The translations under genes and the position numbers were made by a program. Below, one piece after another: positions 22,733 to 35,354 of a stretch of DNA of 64,000 nt (positions are counted from its first letter, which is position 1; the number at the start of each line of letters is the position of its first letter). This DNA comes from Durusdinium trenchii (taxonomy: Eukaryota; Sar; Dinophyceae; Suessiales; Symbiodiniaceae). The notes below the pieces were generated by a model, which was not told where the DNA came from, did not search any database, and worked only from the letters and a program-made list of their open reading frames with translations. The stretch lies in NCBI GenBank assembly GCA_963970005.1, contig CAXAMN010018613.1, forward strand, positions 31,611-95,610, written 5' to 3'.

Positions 22733-22993
22733 TTGAGAGCCACAACGGGCAGGTGTCGAGATGAAGTCCTTGTGAGATACTGGGAACGCGGGACATCTGA
22801 GAGTGTCGACAGGTGCCAGAGGAGAAGCGATCAGACTTCATGGTATCTTGGAGAAGCGACAGGGCGACACCAAACGAGAGACTTGTTCATCTACGGGCAG
22901 CCTGAGCTCTGCGACTCTGCCTTCTTCACCAAAACCGAGGCAGAGCTTGGCAACTTTGAGACCGACATTTTGACGGACCACAGGTTGCCATAA
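22733..22993 (+). CDS. Candidate small ORF, unrecognised
   Basis: An 86-codon frame contains RDLFIYGQPELCDSAFFTK followed by an acidic stretch. It could be an exon of the preceding candidate gene or chance. The minus strand is also open here, so coding status is doubtful. Confidence 0.15.
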   Translation: MRATTGRCRDEVLVRYWERGTSESVDRCQRRSDQTSWYLGEATGRHQTRDLFIYGQPELCDSAFFTKTEAELGNFETDILTDHRLP

Positions 22994-22994
22994 C

Positions 22995-25260
22995 CTTAAT
23001 TGGCTTTGGGGGCCTTGGGCCAAGGCGCTAGTTTCAGAATCCTTCCTTACAGGTCTGCCCTGGTGCCGGAGAATGCTATGGTGCCACTGTCTGCAGGGGG
23101 CTTGAATTGTGTCAAGACTCAATGGACATTGAATTGCCCTCTGCTGAAAAACATGCCACAGATACCGAGGATTGGTCGCAATCACCAACTCTAGCGCTGC
23201 AGCGAACTTGGGCAAATAGATTTCACGTCTTTGCGACCGCCCCTTTGCAGGAGGGATCGGACGCTCCTGGCCTTACTACTAGTAACAGGGACGCTACTAG
23301 GAGCAAAGGCAAAGGGCATCACTACTAGCAAGGACGCTACTAGGGGAACCTCCCACTTATATTGTGGTCTTCTACTCGATGATTGCCAAGGCCACTTAAG
23401 GAAGGCATGTACGTCTTCGAAGGCGCTGTGTTTCCTGTCCATCATGTCGGGGGGACGGTGCCCGGCAGATTCCGCAGATCCCCTATCTTGAAGCAAAGAA
23501 GGTTGTTATTGCCCTCCAGGCCATCCCTCCATGCCCCACAAAACCATGGCACTGTTGGGGGAAAATGCGGGTGACTTCGGAGGAGTACCTGGGGGCAATA
23601 TGGATGATCTGCCGGGCAAACCCCCCGGTCCAGCTAACATGGTGGTAGCAGACTGGGTTCCACGAAGAGAACTGCAGTAGAAAAAATTGTGTGCGAGAAC
23701 TGATGAATATATCCCTTCCAGGTCGCGCGAGAGACGCTACCGGACTCGAGGCACTATTGGGACAAAAAGAAGAGGAAATGTTCGAACGTTTTGCCAGAGT
23801 ATATGAAGGAGAAGGGACGAAGAGTTCGTCGATTGGTGCCACTTTGGACTGAGAGTGAAATATTCTGCGGCTCACGCAGCAACTCAACACAGACTTTTGA
23901 TGATTTTTGTATTGGTTGTTTCCGTTATAAGATACTTTTTGTGGTATGTATATAGTCAGGGAATCCCAACAGCTCGAGAAAAAACAGCTGATCCAGGCTA
24001 AGAAGTACATGGTCGCGTGGTCTCATCCAGCCCCGGACTGAGATGGCAATGCGCTTGAGCTGTCATCAGACAGTCATTGACGCGGTCGGAGTTGTTGTGT
24101 TTGGGTTCACCTCATTGAGCAGTTTGTTTGCTTGATGTTGCTTGCAATCGGTATGTTTAATCGAATTCATCCTTAACAGATCATATATGGTATAATATAC
24201 GAGCTTAGAGTCTATGATGTTGGGTTTGTGAGTATTCACGGCCTCCGTCCGTCACATGGAAAACATGTAGCTCCATGATATCGGGTAATATTGTTGGAAT
24301 GGGTCGTTATTCAGCTTCAGCGTTCCAACTTGTTCCCCAAACTGGTGCGACATGTGTTCCATCCAGTGAGGCCACCTGTTTTTGTTGACATGTGTTGGAG
24401 GGAAAGCCATTTCTGTTCGAGCAAGAAAACAAAAGATCCACATCAACTTGCTGGCAACTCCGAGTCAAACAGTTTCCATAAGTTTTTGAGTTTGACAAGT
24501 GAACAGTGAACTTGGGTAAAGATATGTAATGACAAGAAATCACCTCAAAACTTCACACTTTCTGTATTTGGTAACAATCCTCAAAAATGCCCAGCCGAAT
24601 CCAGCAAGGCCTATGTGGAAAGAGTAATCACAAGCTACGACCGAGTCACGCACCTGGAGGCACCAAGCCTTTTCGAGTAAGGCGAAATAGAAATGCACGA
24701 GTACTAGAAAAGCTTCTGTAGAAAACGGGTTGCCCGGGGAAATGCAATATGCTGCAATATGCCATGCAAAACTATTCCTGGTGTTCTTGCTATGCACGAG
24801 TTTGGGTTAGTGCGATGCAGGCCTATATGCGCCGATCAAGACAGGCGATCCTTCAGGTGTGAAAGTGAAACCGTTGTGAATCTGTGCAACATCAAGTTGC
24901 TTTTCCTGTAGCAAAACGGTTTGAGTGTGCTAGGTCCGAGCTTTCAACCGTGGCTCGGTGTCAGTTGTGCCGGCCTGGCCCCCAAGCAGTGAACCGATCA
25001 AGCTATGAGCGGCGCAGCGATGGTGATACAATCTTTTTCTACCAATACTGGATGTAATTCTAAGGCAGACTGCCAAGTCTCTACAGAATCCTTCTAAACA
25101 AGACATGCGCCAATGTTTGCGTGATGGGTCTGGTGGCCATGGGTTTCCACGGCATCTAGATCAACAAAAAAGTAAAAGAGCATCAAAAAGAAAAATATTA
25201 TCAACCAAAAATAAAGGATCAAAAACACATAAACATATTTTTTTAAAATACAATATTCCT
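22995..25260. other. Gene-poor stretch
   Basis: Apart from the short repeat at 23.26 kb only short frames are seen on either strand, without motif or splice-consistent structure. Confidence 0.3.
23261..23347. repeat. GCTACTAGGAGCAAAGG repeat, plus orientation
   Basis: GGACGCTACTAGGAGCAAAGG is followed by GGGCATCACTACTAGCAAGG and a second GGACGCTACTAG. The same module occurs in reverse orientation at 38074-38119, so it is an interspersed repeat. Confidence 0.8.
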
Positions 25261-25261
25261 T

Positions 25262-25445
25262 GATAGGCCTCTTCTGCTGCTCTCCTGGCCCTGTGGTCTG
25301 CGGGTCCTCTGGTCCTTTGGTCCGCTGGTGGTCTTTTGGTCCTTTGGTCCCTTGGTCCTCTGGTCCACAGGCCCTTTGGCCCCCTGGTCCTTTGGTCCTG
25401 GTCTCCAGGTCCTTTGCCCTCCTGGTCCTCTGGTTTGCGGGTTTC
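25262..25445. repeat. GGTCCTTT / CCTGGTCC short tandem repeat
   Basis: Variants of GGTCCTTTGGTCC, GGTCCTCTGG and GGCCCTTTGG repeat with a period of about 9-10. The minus frame (KGPEDPQTTGPGEQ-like) is a Gly/Pro/Lys repeat product, not a supported gene. Confidence 0.75.
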
Positions 25446-25449
25446 CTAT

Positions 25450-26580
25450 GGTTTTCTCCTTGTTCTTTCACTGATGCTTGTTGATGCCTTTGGTCGTTTC
25501 TCTTGTAGCTTATTGGCCGCAGTTTTCCTGCAAACGTACAATGCTTTTGGCTTCGGTTGCCTTAGGTCGCCTTAGGTCCTTTTGTGCACTTTTAGATGCC
25601 CTTCACTGAAAGGGCGATAGGGTACATAGTTTCTAGTGATTTCTTTTGTGGTGCTGTGTTTTAGCGTTTGGTTCGCTTTGGGCTGCGCCCTCCCCCCCAA
25701 CCCTCCAGCACCACGAAATCTGCACACTGCACTGCGCCTGTGACGAAAACTAACTATATATGTAAAGGCTCGCCCATCGCATTTGCAGATTGTCCTCCTC
25801 TTGCCCTTGTCTTGGCCGCGCCTGTCTGTGGGGCTAGAATATGTTTTTGATCCCCGTTGAATATACTTGTTTGATTTCCTTTTTTTATCCTTTACCCGGT
25901 TTCCACTCCGAGTCACTTGAGGTTTGCGCAGCAGTTTTTGCTCTACCAGACATGTACGATTACGATTTCAGGCGACCGCTGTTTCAAGTTGGAAACTTGC
26001 ATGCACTCGCTGCCTTAACTGAATGCAGTCCCATTTTTCCACTTCCAAGTCGAACAATTCTGAGGATTTTAGCAGAGTGTTTGAAACGGACTTTAGGCGT
26101 TCAACTTCGTTGCAGGTCCATGGTAGAATGGAATCCAGCCAGTGGATTGTCGGGCACTGAAGTGTACTTTCCCTCCAAAGTGGAACAGATGACTGTTCAT
26201 GACACTCAAATCGAACGATTGTCGCATAAATTTGCCTTCTTGTAACTTGCTTTGTAAGTCTTGTATCGATCATGATCTCAGGCCAATGCCTAATTTGTCC
26301 CAGCCAATCTATGGAGCACCGATTGTCTCGCGAGAGACACGAAGTGAGGCACATAATTGTGCACTTTGCATAGCATATCGTGATCTATATATTATATATA
26401 TATATGTTTGCTGTCCATCGCCAAACCTGTCATGTCACTTTCTGAGATTGTTTTTGTGCAGGTCATCGCGTACCTTCGAGACATTATGGGGGTGTCCTTC
26501 TCAGCATGTCTTGCGGATTTGTAGTTTTGCCAGGGTTGCTGTCCTGTTTCAAGGAGGTGACAACCTGTTCCCCTGTAAGG
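25450..26580. other. No gene recognised; possible exons
   Basis: A 134-codon plus frame (25841-26245) and an open stretch after TTTTTGTGCAG|G at 26462 (55 codons to a TGA at 26628, including VAVLFQGGDNLFPCKVVCQV) look weakly coding. No family or exon chain can be fixed. Confidence 0.25.
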
Positions 26581-26584
26581 TTGT

Positions 26585-26971
26585 GTGCCAGGTTCAATTA
26601 GCTCGTCTGTACTGGTACGGCAATGCCTGAAGAGGGTGTACTGTGCTGTAGCTTGCTCTGTGCGCAATGTGGGACCAGCTCCCTCCTTTGTGAGCCCGAA
26701 GGTGTTGTACGATATCATTTACGCGTTGGAGCCTGATTCACTGGGGGCTGACACTCGCAGGCTTCAGGAGACAGTATTGAGGTTTGCTTTCCACTGGATC
26801 CTTAATCCCTCTACTTTGGGTAGTTGTGAAGCAGTTCAATTCATTTCAGCACAGTCAATGCATTGGTTGCTGCAGGAGCAGTATTGGAAGGACACCACCT
26901 CAAACCTGTCTACACCGCTTCACATGGAGGCTGCGACAAGGATCAACAATTGTCGTGTTGGTGGAGCATAG
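26585..26971 (+). CDS. Candidate ORF, unrecognised
   Basis: A 128-codon open frame whose later two thirds look protein-like: VLYDIIYALEPDSLGADTRR, then SAQSMHWLLQEQYWKD and HMEAATRINNCRVGGA just before the stop. An overlapping frame is also open towards a GTGAGC at 27054, so exon limits are unclear. I recognise no domain. Confidence 0.2.
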   Translation: MPGSISSSVLVRQCLKRVYCAVACSVRNVGPAPSFVSPKVLYDIIYALEPDSLGADTRRLQETVLRFAFHWILNPSTLGSCEAVQFISAQSMHWLLQEQYWKDTTSNLSTPLHMEAATRINNCRVGGA

Positions 26972-27059
26972 GACTTCGGAGTTTGTCATGTACAGATTTG
27001 TTGGGTTTGATGAGAGTCCAATTGCACGGATCCTTGGCTCTGAAACAAAAACTGGTGAG

Positions 27060-30000
27060 CGGTCCAACTTCGTTTTAAGACCACCTCACACTTTCTGCCA
27101 ATCCAATACGAAAGACCTCCAGGCAGACATAGTTGGAGGCATGGTAGATATTTTGCAGTGCTATATACAAGGGTCAACAAGTTATTGCAAGAATCCACAA
27201 GGCAGCAAGGCACTGCTTTGAGTTGCGTTGATGTGATGGATTAGGGTACCGGGTAGCTCTGATCGTTGAATATCTTGTGAGTCTCACGCCTTGCAAACAA
27301 ATTTCCAGTTGTGTTTTGTCCAGAATTGGGGTTCCCATATCACCCTGTTTGCGTGAACCTAGTCCAGGTAGTTGCGGGTGCACTGGCACACTTGGTCAGA
27401 CACCTAGATAAGTTCTCGTGAATTATATAATTGTGTTTTTGCAAATTGACAAGGTATTGAGAAGTTGTTCTCACTTTCAAGACATGTGAATACGAACCAG
27501 GTAGGTAGGCAAGTAGTTTGTTGGTGTGCACTTCATTGTTTTGGACATGTGCAAAATCTGTTTCAAGCTTTCACAGACTTACAGTAGAACTTCCACCATT
27601 TGCCTCAGTCAGCGAATCTCGCGCCCATCGGTGATCCAGAGCTTTTCGTGTTCCTCGGGACTTTGACTTCAGGCTCAGTTTGTTGTGTCTTTGAAGGAAA
27701 TCAGATTTGCTGGGCTTTGCGCCTCCCTCGCCTCCCTCGAACAAAGCAAACAACACAGCAGACTCATTGTAGAAGTGTAATGTTCAAGTGCACTGTTTTC
27801 GCTAGGGCTTGTGGAGCGCGTGCGTGGGGCACGAGGAGACATCAGGCCCAGAAGTAAGCCTTTGCAATCGCAAAAGGGCTTATTGTGTGGTTCAATCTGT
27901 ACTGACTTGTTGTGGTTTTTATTGGTTCAGGTGCTTTGTATAATATATTTCTGTAAAAGGTGTTTTGAATTGAGGATCAATGCACCCACGGCACGTCTAC
28001 CTTGAAGATTTGACATTGCTTGTGCCTGATGTCTACTTTTTGTCTACTGCAATCAGGAAAGCTGGCAACGCTCCACAAGCATTTGCCTAAGTGGAGTTGC
28101 CACCATGGTCCATGTGAGGCTACTGCCTCCTGGTGCCCAAAATTCAATGTACATTCAGTCTGTTTGCAGTCTCCTTGAACCCCACTGACCTAACCTTCAA
28201 AGGTACAGAGTAGCCAGAGATGAAAACGATCAACTGGCTTAAACCCATCAGCACACATGCGTGGTGTTCCGGAGCTTTTTTGGGACCAGAATGCTGCGCT
28301 ATGCTGTGCTTCAAGGACTTGGTCAAGACCCTGTCCTACTTGCTCGCCAGCACTAGGCTGACAGTGAGAAAATCACGCAAATGTGTTAGTGCCAGTTGTC
28401 GGTAGACAGGACAGAACACAAGGTGACGAGGTGAATTGGTGAGTTTGATGGAGCTTGATGTTAGTTGCACAAGACTCGTGCGGACCCAAAAGCACCAAGC
28501 AGTTTGGCTGACAGGCCGATCGACAAGCCACGGGAAGGGGTCTTGAGTCTGAACATCTCAGAGAATGTGCAGGCGATTGATGCGAGCTTTGAACAGTTGA
28601 GATTGCATGTACATGGTTTATCATTTCTTCCGAGTAGTGTCACTGGGAACTCCTATCGATTGATAGATGATATCCTCACACGACCTCTCAACACATTGTG
28701 ATGTTGATGTTGCTCCAATAATTAAGATATGTTTATATAGATGAATTGGCCTTGATTGCTGCCCCGGAAGCAAGACGAAAAACATCGATAAACTAGACAA
28801 GAGTGTCACAGAGCCCTGAAACAAGCAAAAGCCCAAGACGTGAACGTCAGCGTATGTGAATCCGTGTCATGTGCAAGGGGTTGCCCAACATGTTTGAACT
28901 TTGCTTTGTAGGCCCGGCTCAGTTCTGAGATCATTCGCACAGCTGTGGCTCTTGGAGATGCGTGGGCACCGAGCCTCCAAGAGTGATAGAAGCTGAATAC
29001 GCTTTGCCTTTGAGTTGAGTCTTTGCGGATGAAGGACTTTTGAATCAAAATTTGACACAGGTTATGGCAGCGATTGCAGATCCTGGTGGCCCACCCACTG
29101 CAATTAAACAAGCCTGGAACCTAGCAGATCAGGGAGTGGGAGATTTGTGAGAAGTCATATGCCTGCTTTGGCCATCCGCTGAGAAAAGACAAAAGTTGCC
29201 ATGGGGTTGTGACCCATGACATCCCATGATAGAATTTGCCTGTGCAGAGAAGATTCCAAGATGCTGTTCTGGCTAAGGCGATGCCGAAAGGAGAGTTCAT
29301 GAATGTAGTAGGCGGCGCTGTGAACGATGCGGCACATAGCACTAACTGTGATACTGATGTGCACACCAGCAAGCCAACGAGAGAGAAAGCCAGCACGCCA
29401 TACTGAAAGCTTTGCTTGTGGTTGGGAGCTTGCAGACAAGGTGTTGAGACAATCTTTCCCCCAGCATCAACAAGAAGATGCAGATTTGTGGACTAAAATC
29501 TATTTTGACTCCTTGATGCATTCGTCACCAACAGATGGAGATCTTGTGGTCACCATCATCAAGAAGAAACTAATTGACATCATAGAGGACGGTGTTCGCC
29601 CCTCAGAGGGGTCCTGTGGAAGCCTCTTCAAACTTTAAACAGTTGAGATCACCTGATGCAAAAAGATCAATGGACCGCACAGGTTCAAACACAACCGGAC
29701 TACCAGAGCATGCTGCGTGAAGCCCTCGATCGAAGTGTCGGTAGGATCAATTCCAACCGCAAAACATCCGGCACAGTTTCTTTGCCGAGCCTTACAAGTT
29801 TTCTTTTGATGTGTTGTCCTTTGGAGTTCTTTTTGCTCCAGAAAAGCCTGCTGAGACGTGCTGAACCTATAAGTTGAAAGATATTGAATGCCTGCAAGCT
29901 TCCGGTTTCTAAGAGGGTTCCGAAGAGCCAGCGCAGCAAGCGCAGAGCTCAAAAGTCTGGAAGTTGCAGTTTGGGTCGTCGGGGGGGGCAGCGCGAATTG

Positions 30001-31040
30001 TCAAGGTTGGATCTACCCCCAAATCAACATTGCAGGCACTTTGGCAGTCTGTTCATACTCATTTGAACACAATGCACGCAGGGAAGAACGAAGCGTCTTG
30101 TTCACAAGAATTGTTCCATCCGTTTTCCTTTCATCGTACTGAGAACACTGAATCTAGATCAGATCGTTGGCTGAGACGTGCACTGAGATTATTGTGGTAC
30201 TGTCATCGATGGGGCCAGACCAAGTGTTGACCAGCAGTCAAGTTTCAACATGGAGCCACCGCCTTTTGTCGAAGAGAACGCTGCATTTCAAAGTGTTGAG
30301 TCTCTAAGTTATATTCTCTATTATACTCCAATTACTTTGCTCACGTAAAAAATAAGTATTATATACTCATTCCAATCAGAGTTGTTTGTCCATCGCAGGT
30401 TTGGGACCACCTGGAGCTGATGGCATAGCGTGGGCAGGGGATGCAGATATTCTCTTCAACGAGGCTGTCAAGTCCTCGGGTTGAAACTGCTTGCAAACAT
30501 TTGAGATCCACCCAGAGTGTTTGTAGATCCTATTTTGCTACCGCATGGCTTGAGATCGCTTGTATGTGTTTGTATGTTCACATGCATATCGAATCTGTGC
30601 ATCCTATTAAAAGATATTAAAAGTCATTTACTTAAAATGTACAAGTACAGCCAGAGAAGAATGGTTCTTTCTTTCCAGTGCTTTGCATTGACAGTGACCG
30701 CTACTTGTGCTTTTAGATGGAGGCATGTCTTTTTTCTGAGTTTAACGGCCACATTGATGTCAGGAATGCAGAATGTATGTAGTATTGCGCACTCATAGGT
30801 GGATTGGCCAAGGCCAAGCAGTGCCAAGAGGCACAAGAGGACTTCTTGCAAACGATCACTGTCCGGCTCCCACTCATTCTTTTTCATGTTTGAAAAGCAT
30901 TGTCAACACCTGCTTGCACGCACAAAAGAAGGGACTTATATAGACTCACTTAGTGCTTTGTATGCAGGGTCATTCTTACGCATCAGGGTGTCCCCTCCCT
31001 CACTCGCTCCCTCCCTTCGTCTTCAAGCCCAATCAACGCC
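27060..31040. other. Gene-poor stretch
   Basis: Frames of up to about 105 codons on both strands, none with a recognisable motif. The most protein-like is 29327-29638 plus (DADLWTKIYFDSLMHSSPTD, then VVTIIKKKLIDIIEDG), which lacks supporting splice signals. Confidence 0.3.
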
Positions 31041-31043
31041 AAG

Positions 31044-31160
31044 ATGACGACCATCTCGTGGCCGATCAGCCCGTTCCTCTACGCCACCGGCTCCTTGATC
31101 GGAATGAATGCCAATGTCACAGTGCCGTGCGCCTGCGTTGGTTCTTTGCGAGAGCTGTGA
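31044..31160 (+). CDS. Candidate first exon or small ORF with GC-rich codons
   Basis: After a CT-rich leader and CGCCAAG, an ATG opens 38 codons (MTTISWPISPFLYATGSLIG, then MNANVTVPCACVGSLREL). Most third positions are C or G (ACG ACC ATC TCG, CCG TTC CTC TAC GCC ACC GGC TCC), unlike the AT-richer surroundings. That is a typical coding bias of well-expressed dinoflagellate genes. It may be a first exon whose donor is one of the GTs near 31138-31142. No family recognised. Confidence 0.28.
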   Translation: MTTISWPISPFLYATGSLIGMNANVTVPCACVGSLREL

Positions 31161-31169
31161 AGAGAGGTG

Positions 31170-34100
31170 TCGACAGAACAGGTACACTGTCCAAATGCGC
31201 TCCTGTGGTCAACCTGTCGTTCTTCAGGCCGAGCCATGTCCAGAGTATCCATGATGGATATCTATGGCACCAATTGCAATTTGTCTTCTTGAGTTATACC
31301 GTCTACTGCTTTAAATCCACAACCCAAGCAGACCAGTCTGACTGCTGAACATTGAAGCCTTGCTCTTCACCGAAAAGGTCCTCCATAAAAGGTTTTGTTC
31401 GCTGCGTAACAAGTTCCACTTGGCCAGAGTTTGTGGTTTGCTGGTTGCACTGTATCGGGTCGCTGTCAAACCTTGTTGACAGAAGTCATGTTGGCACACC
31501 GATTCATCTAAACGGCTATATAAGTTCGGTCGCTGCACTTAGCCTTTGTGCCAGGGTGCCTCCGGCAAGGCCAAGTGGGAACTGGGACTGCATCGGCGGG
31601 AAAGTTTGCAGAAGTAGAGCTCCCTTTTACGACCTGTCCATACTTCAAGAACGGTTAAGGGTGCAGTTTTGTAAGGTTGATGACACTTGTGTTTGGCTTG
31701 CTACTTGCTCCAGATTCAGCTCACCTTCCGCCTCTCCCCGGATGTAGTGCGTGACCGCCGCTGGGGGTATGGTGACAAGACTCCGCATCTTGGCAACAAG
31801 CTCGTTTGATTGTCCGCTAAAGCGAGTCCAAGATGTCGAAGTGCCATAACAGGTGAATCATGCTAATTCCCGTGGAAGGAATGTTTCATTCAGAGTGCAT
31901 GTTTTTCCATAGGTCCCACCCAAATACCTGCACACAAGGTGCTCCGTCTTTGATCCATGTTCTCAGTTCTTGTCAGATTCTGGAGGTTTTGCACCCTGAT
32001 AGGGTCACTGCACATTAGTGAGTTGGCACGCTGGGAGTAACCCAGGGTTCCACGTTGTTGTGCGTTGAAAGCAGCCTTCTTTATGACATGAGAGATCACT
32101 AGCAGCCCTGACACAAAGCTTATTACAACATACCTAGTACCTCACAGGATGATGTTCCATCTCGGGCTCCGCTAGCACATTGCTAAGGCTGCTAAGGGTC
32201 AATCAATTGAAGGCAAGGCGCGACATATTTCATCATGGGTTAAGCACTGAGGTACCGAGTGGCTTGGTGGGAAGACAGAGAGGATATCACCGCGCAGGCC
32301 AGCAGTTTTGTTTTCTTTGTTGTATGGCGCTTGTTTTCTTTGTTCAAGCTGTACTCCAAGCTCCGGAAGTGATAGTTTGCTCAAAGCCTGCGCAAAGCTG
32401 ACTGAATGCAAAGCTTGCCATGGTAAACACAACTTCGAGCAGCGGGTTTTCTTTCCAGTATAGTTCAGGGAGAGCGCATGCGAAGATGGACTATCCATGG
32501 GTGCAAAACTTCCTGGAGTCGAACACAGGAGGACTGCAATTCAGCCAAAGCTTCATGTCATTGAGACACAATTCCATGTGTTCAGATCCTTGGTCATCTT
32601 ACAGCCACAAGGCCTTTGGCACTTGTTCGCTTGCGAGTGGTGATGGTGAGTGATGGTATGCAGCAACGAGCTATTGTCAGCTGTGATGGTGTTGCAGGAC
32701 ATTGTAACAGCACAGTGCGATCGGCTTCCTAGTAGCCAAGGCCAGGCTGCTAGACCGTCAAAAAGTGGAATGGACATATTGAGATGATGGGGCAAACCAC
32801 ACAGTTTGTGGACCTCTGGGCACACACTTCCACAGAAGCCCATCCTTTCAGTGTGGGGGACGACTGCGCGAGTTTCTCAATCTTGCCCAGCTGTAGTTGT
32901 CGTGATGTCTCCAGGCTCTGTCATGGCGGTCGAGCTTGTGCCGGCTACATACAGCCATCATTGTCCAAGCACACACAAGGCAACAGGTCTGGAGAAGCTA
33001 GAAACTGCAGTGTTGTCTTGGTGAATGCATTGAATCCTTGTAGCATAATTGTAAGTGCAACTTGGATGTCGGTCAAACGTTATAGATTTCCCAATGTATT
33101 GGCGGCGTGGGATTAAGGCCTCGCCCGGTCAACATAGTCCAGGCCGCTCCTGCGCGGAACAGGCCTGCAGGGCTGATCAATGAGCAGTTGTCCTATATTG
33201 ATTCAGTAAACAAAGTTGACAGATTATCATGATTCAGAGATTCAGTGGTTGAGTTCTGAAAACCCTAAATTCTTTGCTAGGAACGTGCACAATATCGTGC
33301 CGCGCCTAGTTCGTTGAGATGCCAAGTTGTCCACTTTGAGGTTCCAAAGTTGAGTCCTCGACTCATAGAGTTAGGAGATTTGAAAGTTGTTTCGGCACGA
33401 TGCTATTTTGGTGTGGACTTTGACAGTAGGTTGTCAGGAAAGATGTGGCACCCATGGCACCATGTTCAAGAGTTTCTTGACTCAAATTTGTACCATCGAA
33501 ATGAAGATTTGATCGCCCACGAATCTTGCAAAACCAAATTCGCAGAAGTTCTGCAACTAGAATCCAAGGCTCAAATAGAAGCAGGTACCATCAGCTACTA
33601 TTTTGTATCATTTGGTGCTCTTCTACAATAAGCTATAAGCTGACCTTTAAAATGCACTGCATTTGGCCTGCGAGCCGTTTTCTTACTAGTATGCCCTCCA
33701 CACCATGAGAGATTGTCGCCGGTGCAGATCTCCTACACGCTGTTTTGCTTTATGATCCGCATGGCCCTCAGTAGGACTGCAGCATATCCAGTCCAGGAGT
33801 TCGAGTTTACAAAGCCCACCAGCCAATTGATGTTAGCTTTGTCAGCTCATCCACAATTGAACACAATATTTGTAACCTGAGGTTGGACCATTTTGTTGGT
33901 CTGGGCCTATAAAGCTGATGTGCTTGATGCCTCAGTTGACCTTGTGACTTCTTGAACCTGTTTATGCCGCGTGATTCTGCATGACCAATGTTTGAAATGT
34001 GTGTGTGTGTGGGCCTGTATGGGTGATACGGTGATACACACACATATCCAAATATGAACGTTTGAGGACGTTCTGGCCATCCGAAAAGCAGCTAATGAAG

Positions 34101-35260
34101 CTCCTCTACTTGCCGTGGGAGCGGAAGTGGCGTGAACGCAGATTCCTGAGCACTCCAACAGATCAAACTCACCTACTGTAAAGATGTGTGACAAGCAGTT
34201 CTATCCAATCTGTTGGGGATGTCCTTTGCTTTGCGCATCCAAGCAAGGTCTGCGTCGTGGACGATTACCTCCAGCGGAGCGGGGCTCTAGAACGCATGCA
34301 GTTTATTTGGACAGTATATCGTAAAACTTGAAGCTGAAAGATCTTGTAAAATTACGCCAGCATAGACCCCAGATAGCAAAAGATATTCGTGGGCAGCACC
34401 ATGGCAGAGGCGCGAGCAGGCAGGCTCCAAAGCGCACACTGCCTAAACGTTTGGCACCAGCACCCAGGCCCGAAAGAGCCACGGCCATAGACCCCTCGCA
34501 GCACCCTGGACGCACCCACCAGAATGCAGGCGGCCATATGCATTTGGCAGAGGCACCCTGCAGTGGCACCAGCACCCACGCACACAGGTCACGTGTGGAG
34601 CGGCACCCTGCAGCAGCACTACTTGAAGTAACGATAGCTCTCGCTACCTGGGCAAAACGAGCGGTGCATCAAGATTGGGTCAAAAGTGCAGCCTTCAACC
34701 AGGCCTACTTGTAGATACAAAATTTCCTCCAGGTCATGAAGCCAACGAGCTATGATGTGTTCTTTTGGTTGGCTTTATCGTGGCTTTGATCACAACTGTG
34801 GTCTTTGTCAGGAGCCGATCACATGGAATCCATTGATCAATGACTTTTGGTTTCAGACCAAGATGCTGTGGCCGGAAGCCTTGGAAGAGAGCTGCCGACA
34901 TGACTGGGATCCAATTTTGTTCAAAGCCGTTAACTATTTTCATCCACGATCAGAAGTTGCAGGCCCCACTAGAAGCCTGCACTCTCCCATTGGGCAAGAC
35001 TAGACAGTTTGGAAGAATATGTTTTTTTCATCGCCACTCTCAGGATTGAACGCTTGATTGCCCTCTTCTGTGCCATCAAAGCTCTCAGGGGGTCTGAACT
35101 CTTCTACTCAGTCGAGGCTATTGCTTTGGTGCCTTTTTTGCATGTATGTTTGCGAAAACTTTGCGGTTGCGCAGGTCAGAGAGCTGATGAAAATGCGCGG
35201 GCCTCAACCTATTGAACCCTATATATACAAACATATAATCTACGCAATAATAGACATAGT
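31170..35260. other. Gene-poor stretch
   Basis: Only unsupported frames: for example 33314-33631 plus (105 codons) and 34328-34714 plus (128 codons, over a GCACC-rich patch at 34430-34610). Confidence 0.3.
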
Positions 35261-35266
35261 ATATCA

Positions 35267-35354
35267 CGAAAGCCAGCCGATAGGCTAGGCTGGAGTTCCA
35301 GTGCGAATTCACCCCATGACCACAATGATATCTTCTTACGGAGGCTGGCTTTCG
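35267..35354. repeat. 12-bp inverted repeat
   Basis: CGAAAGCCAGCC (35267-35278) and GGCTGGCTTTCG (35343-35354) are perfect complements around a 64-base spacer. AT-rich stretches lie outside both arms. A small non-autonomous element is possible but unproven. Confidence 0.7.
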
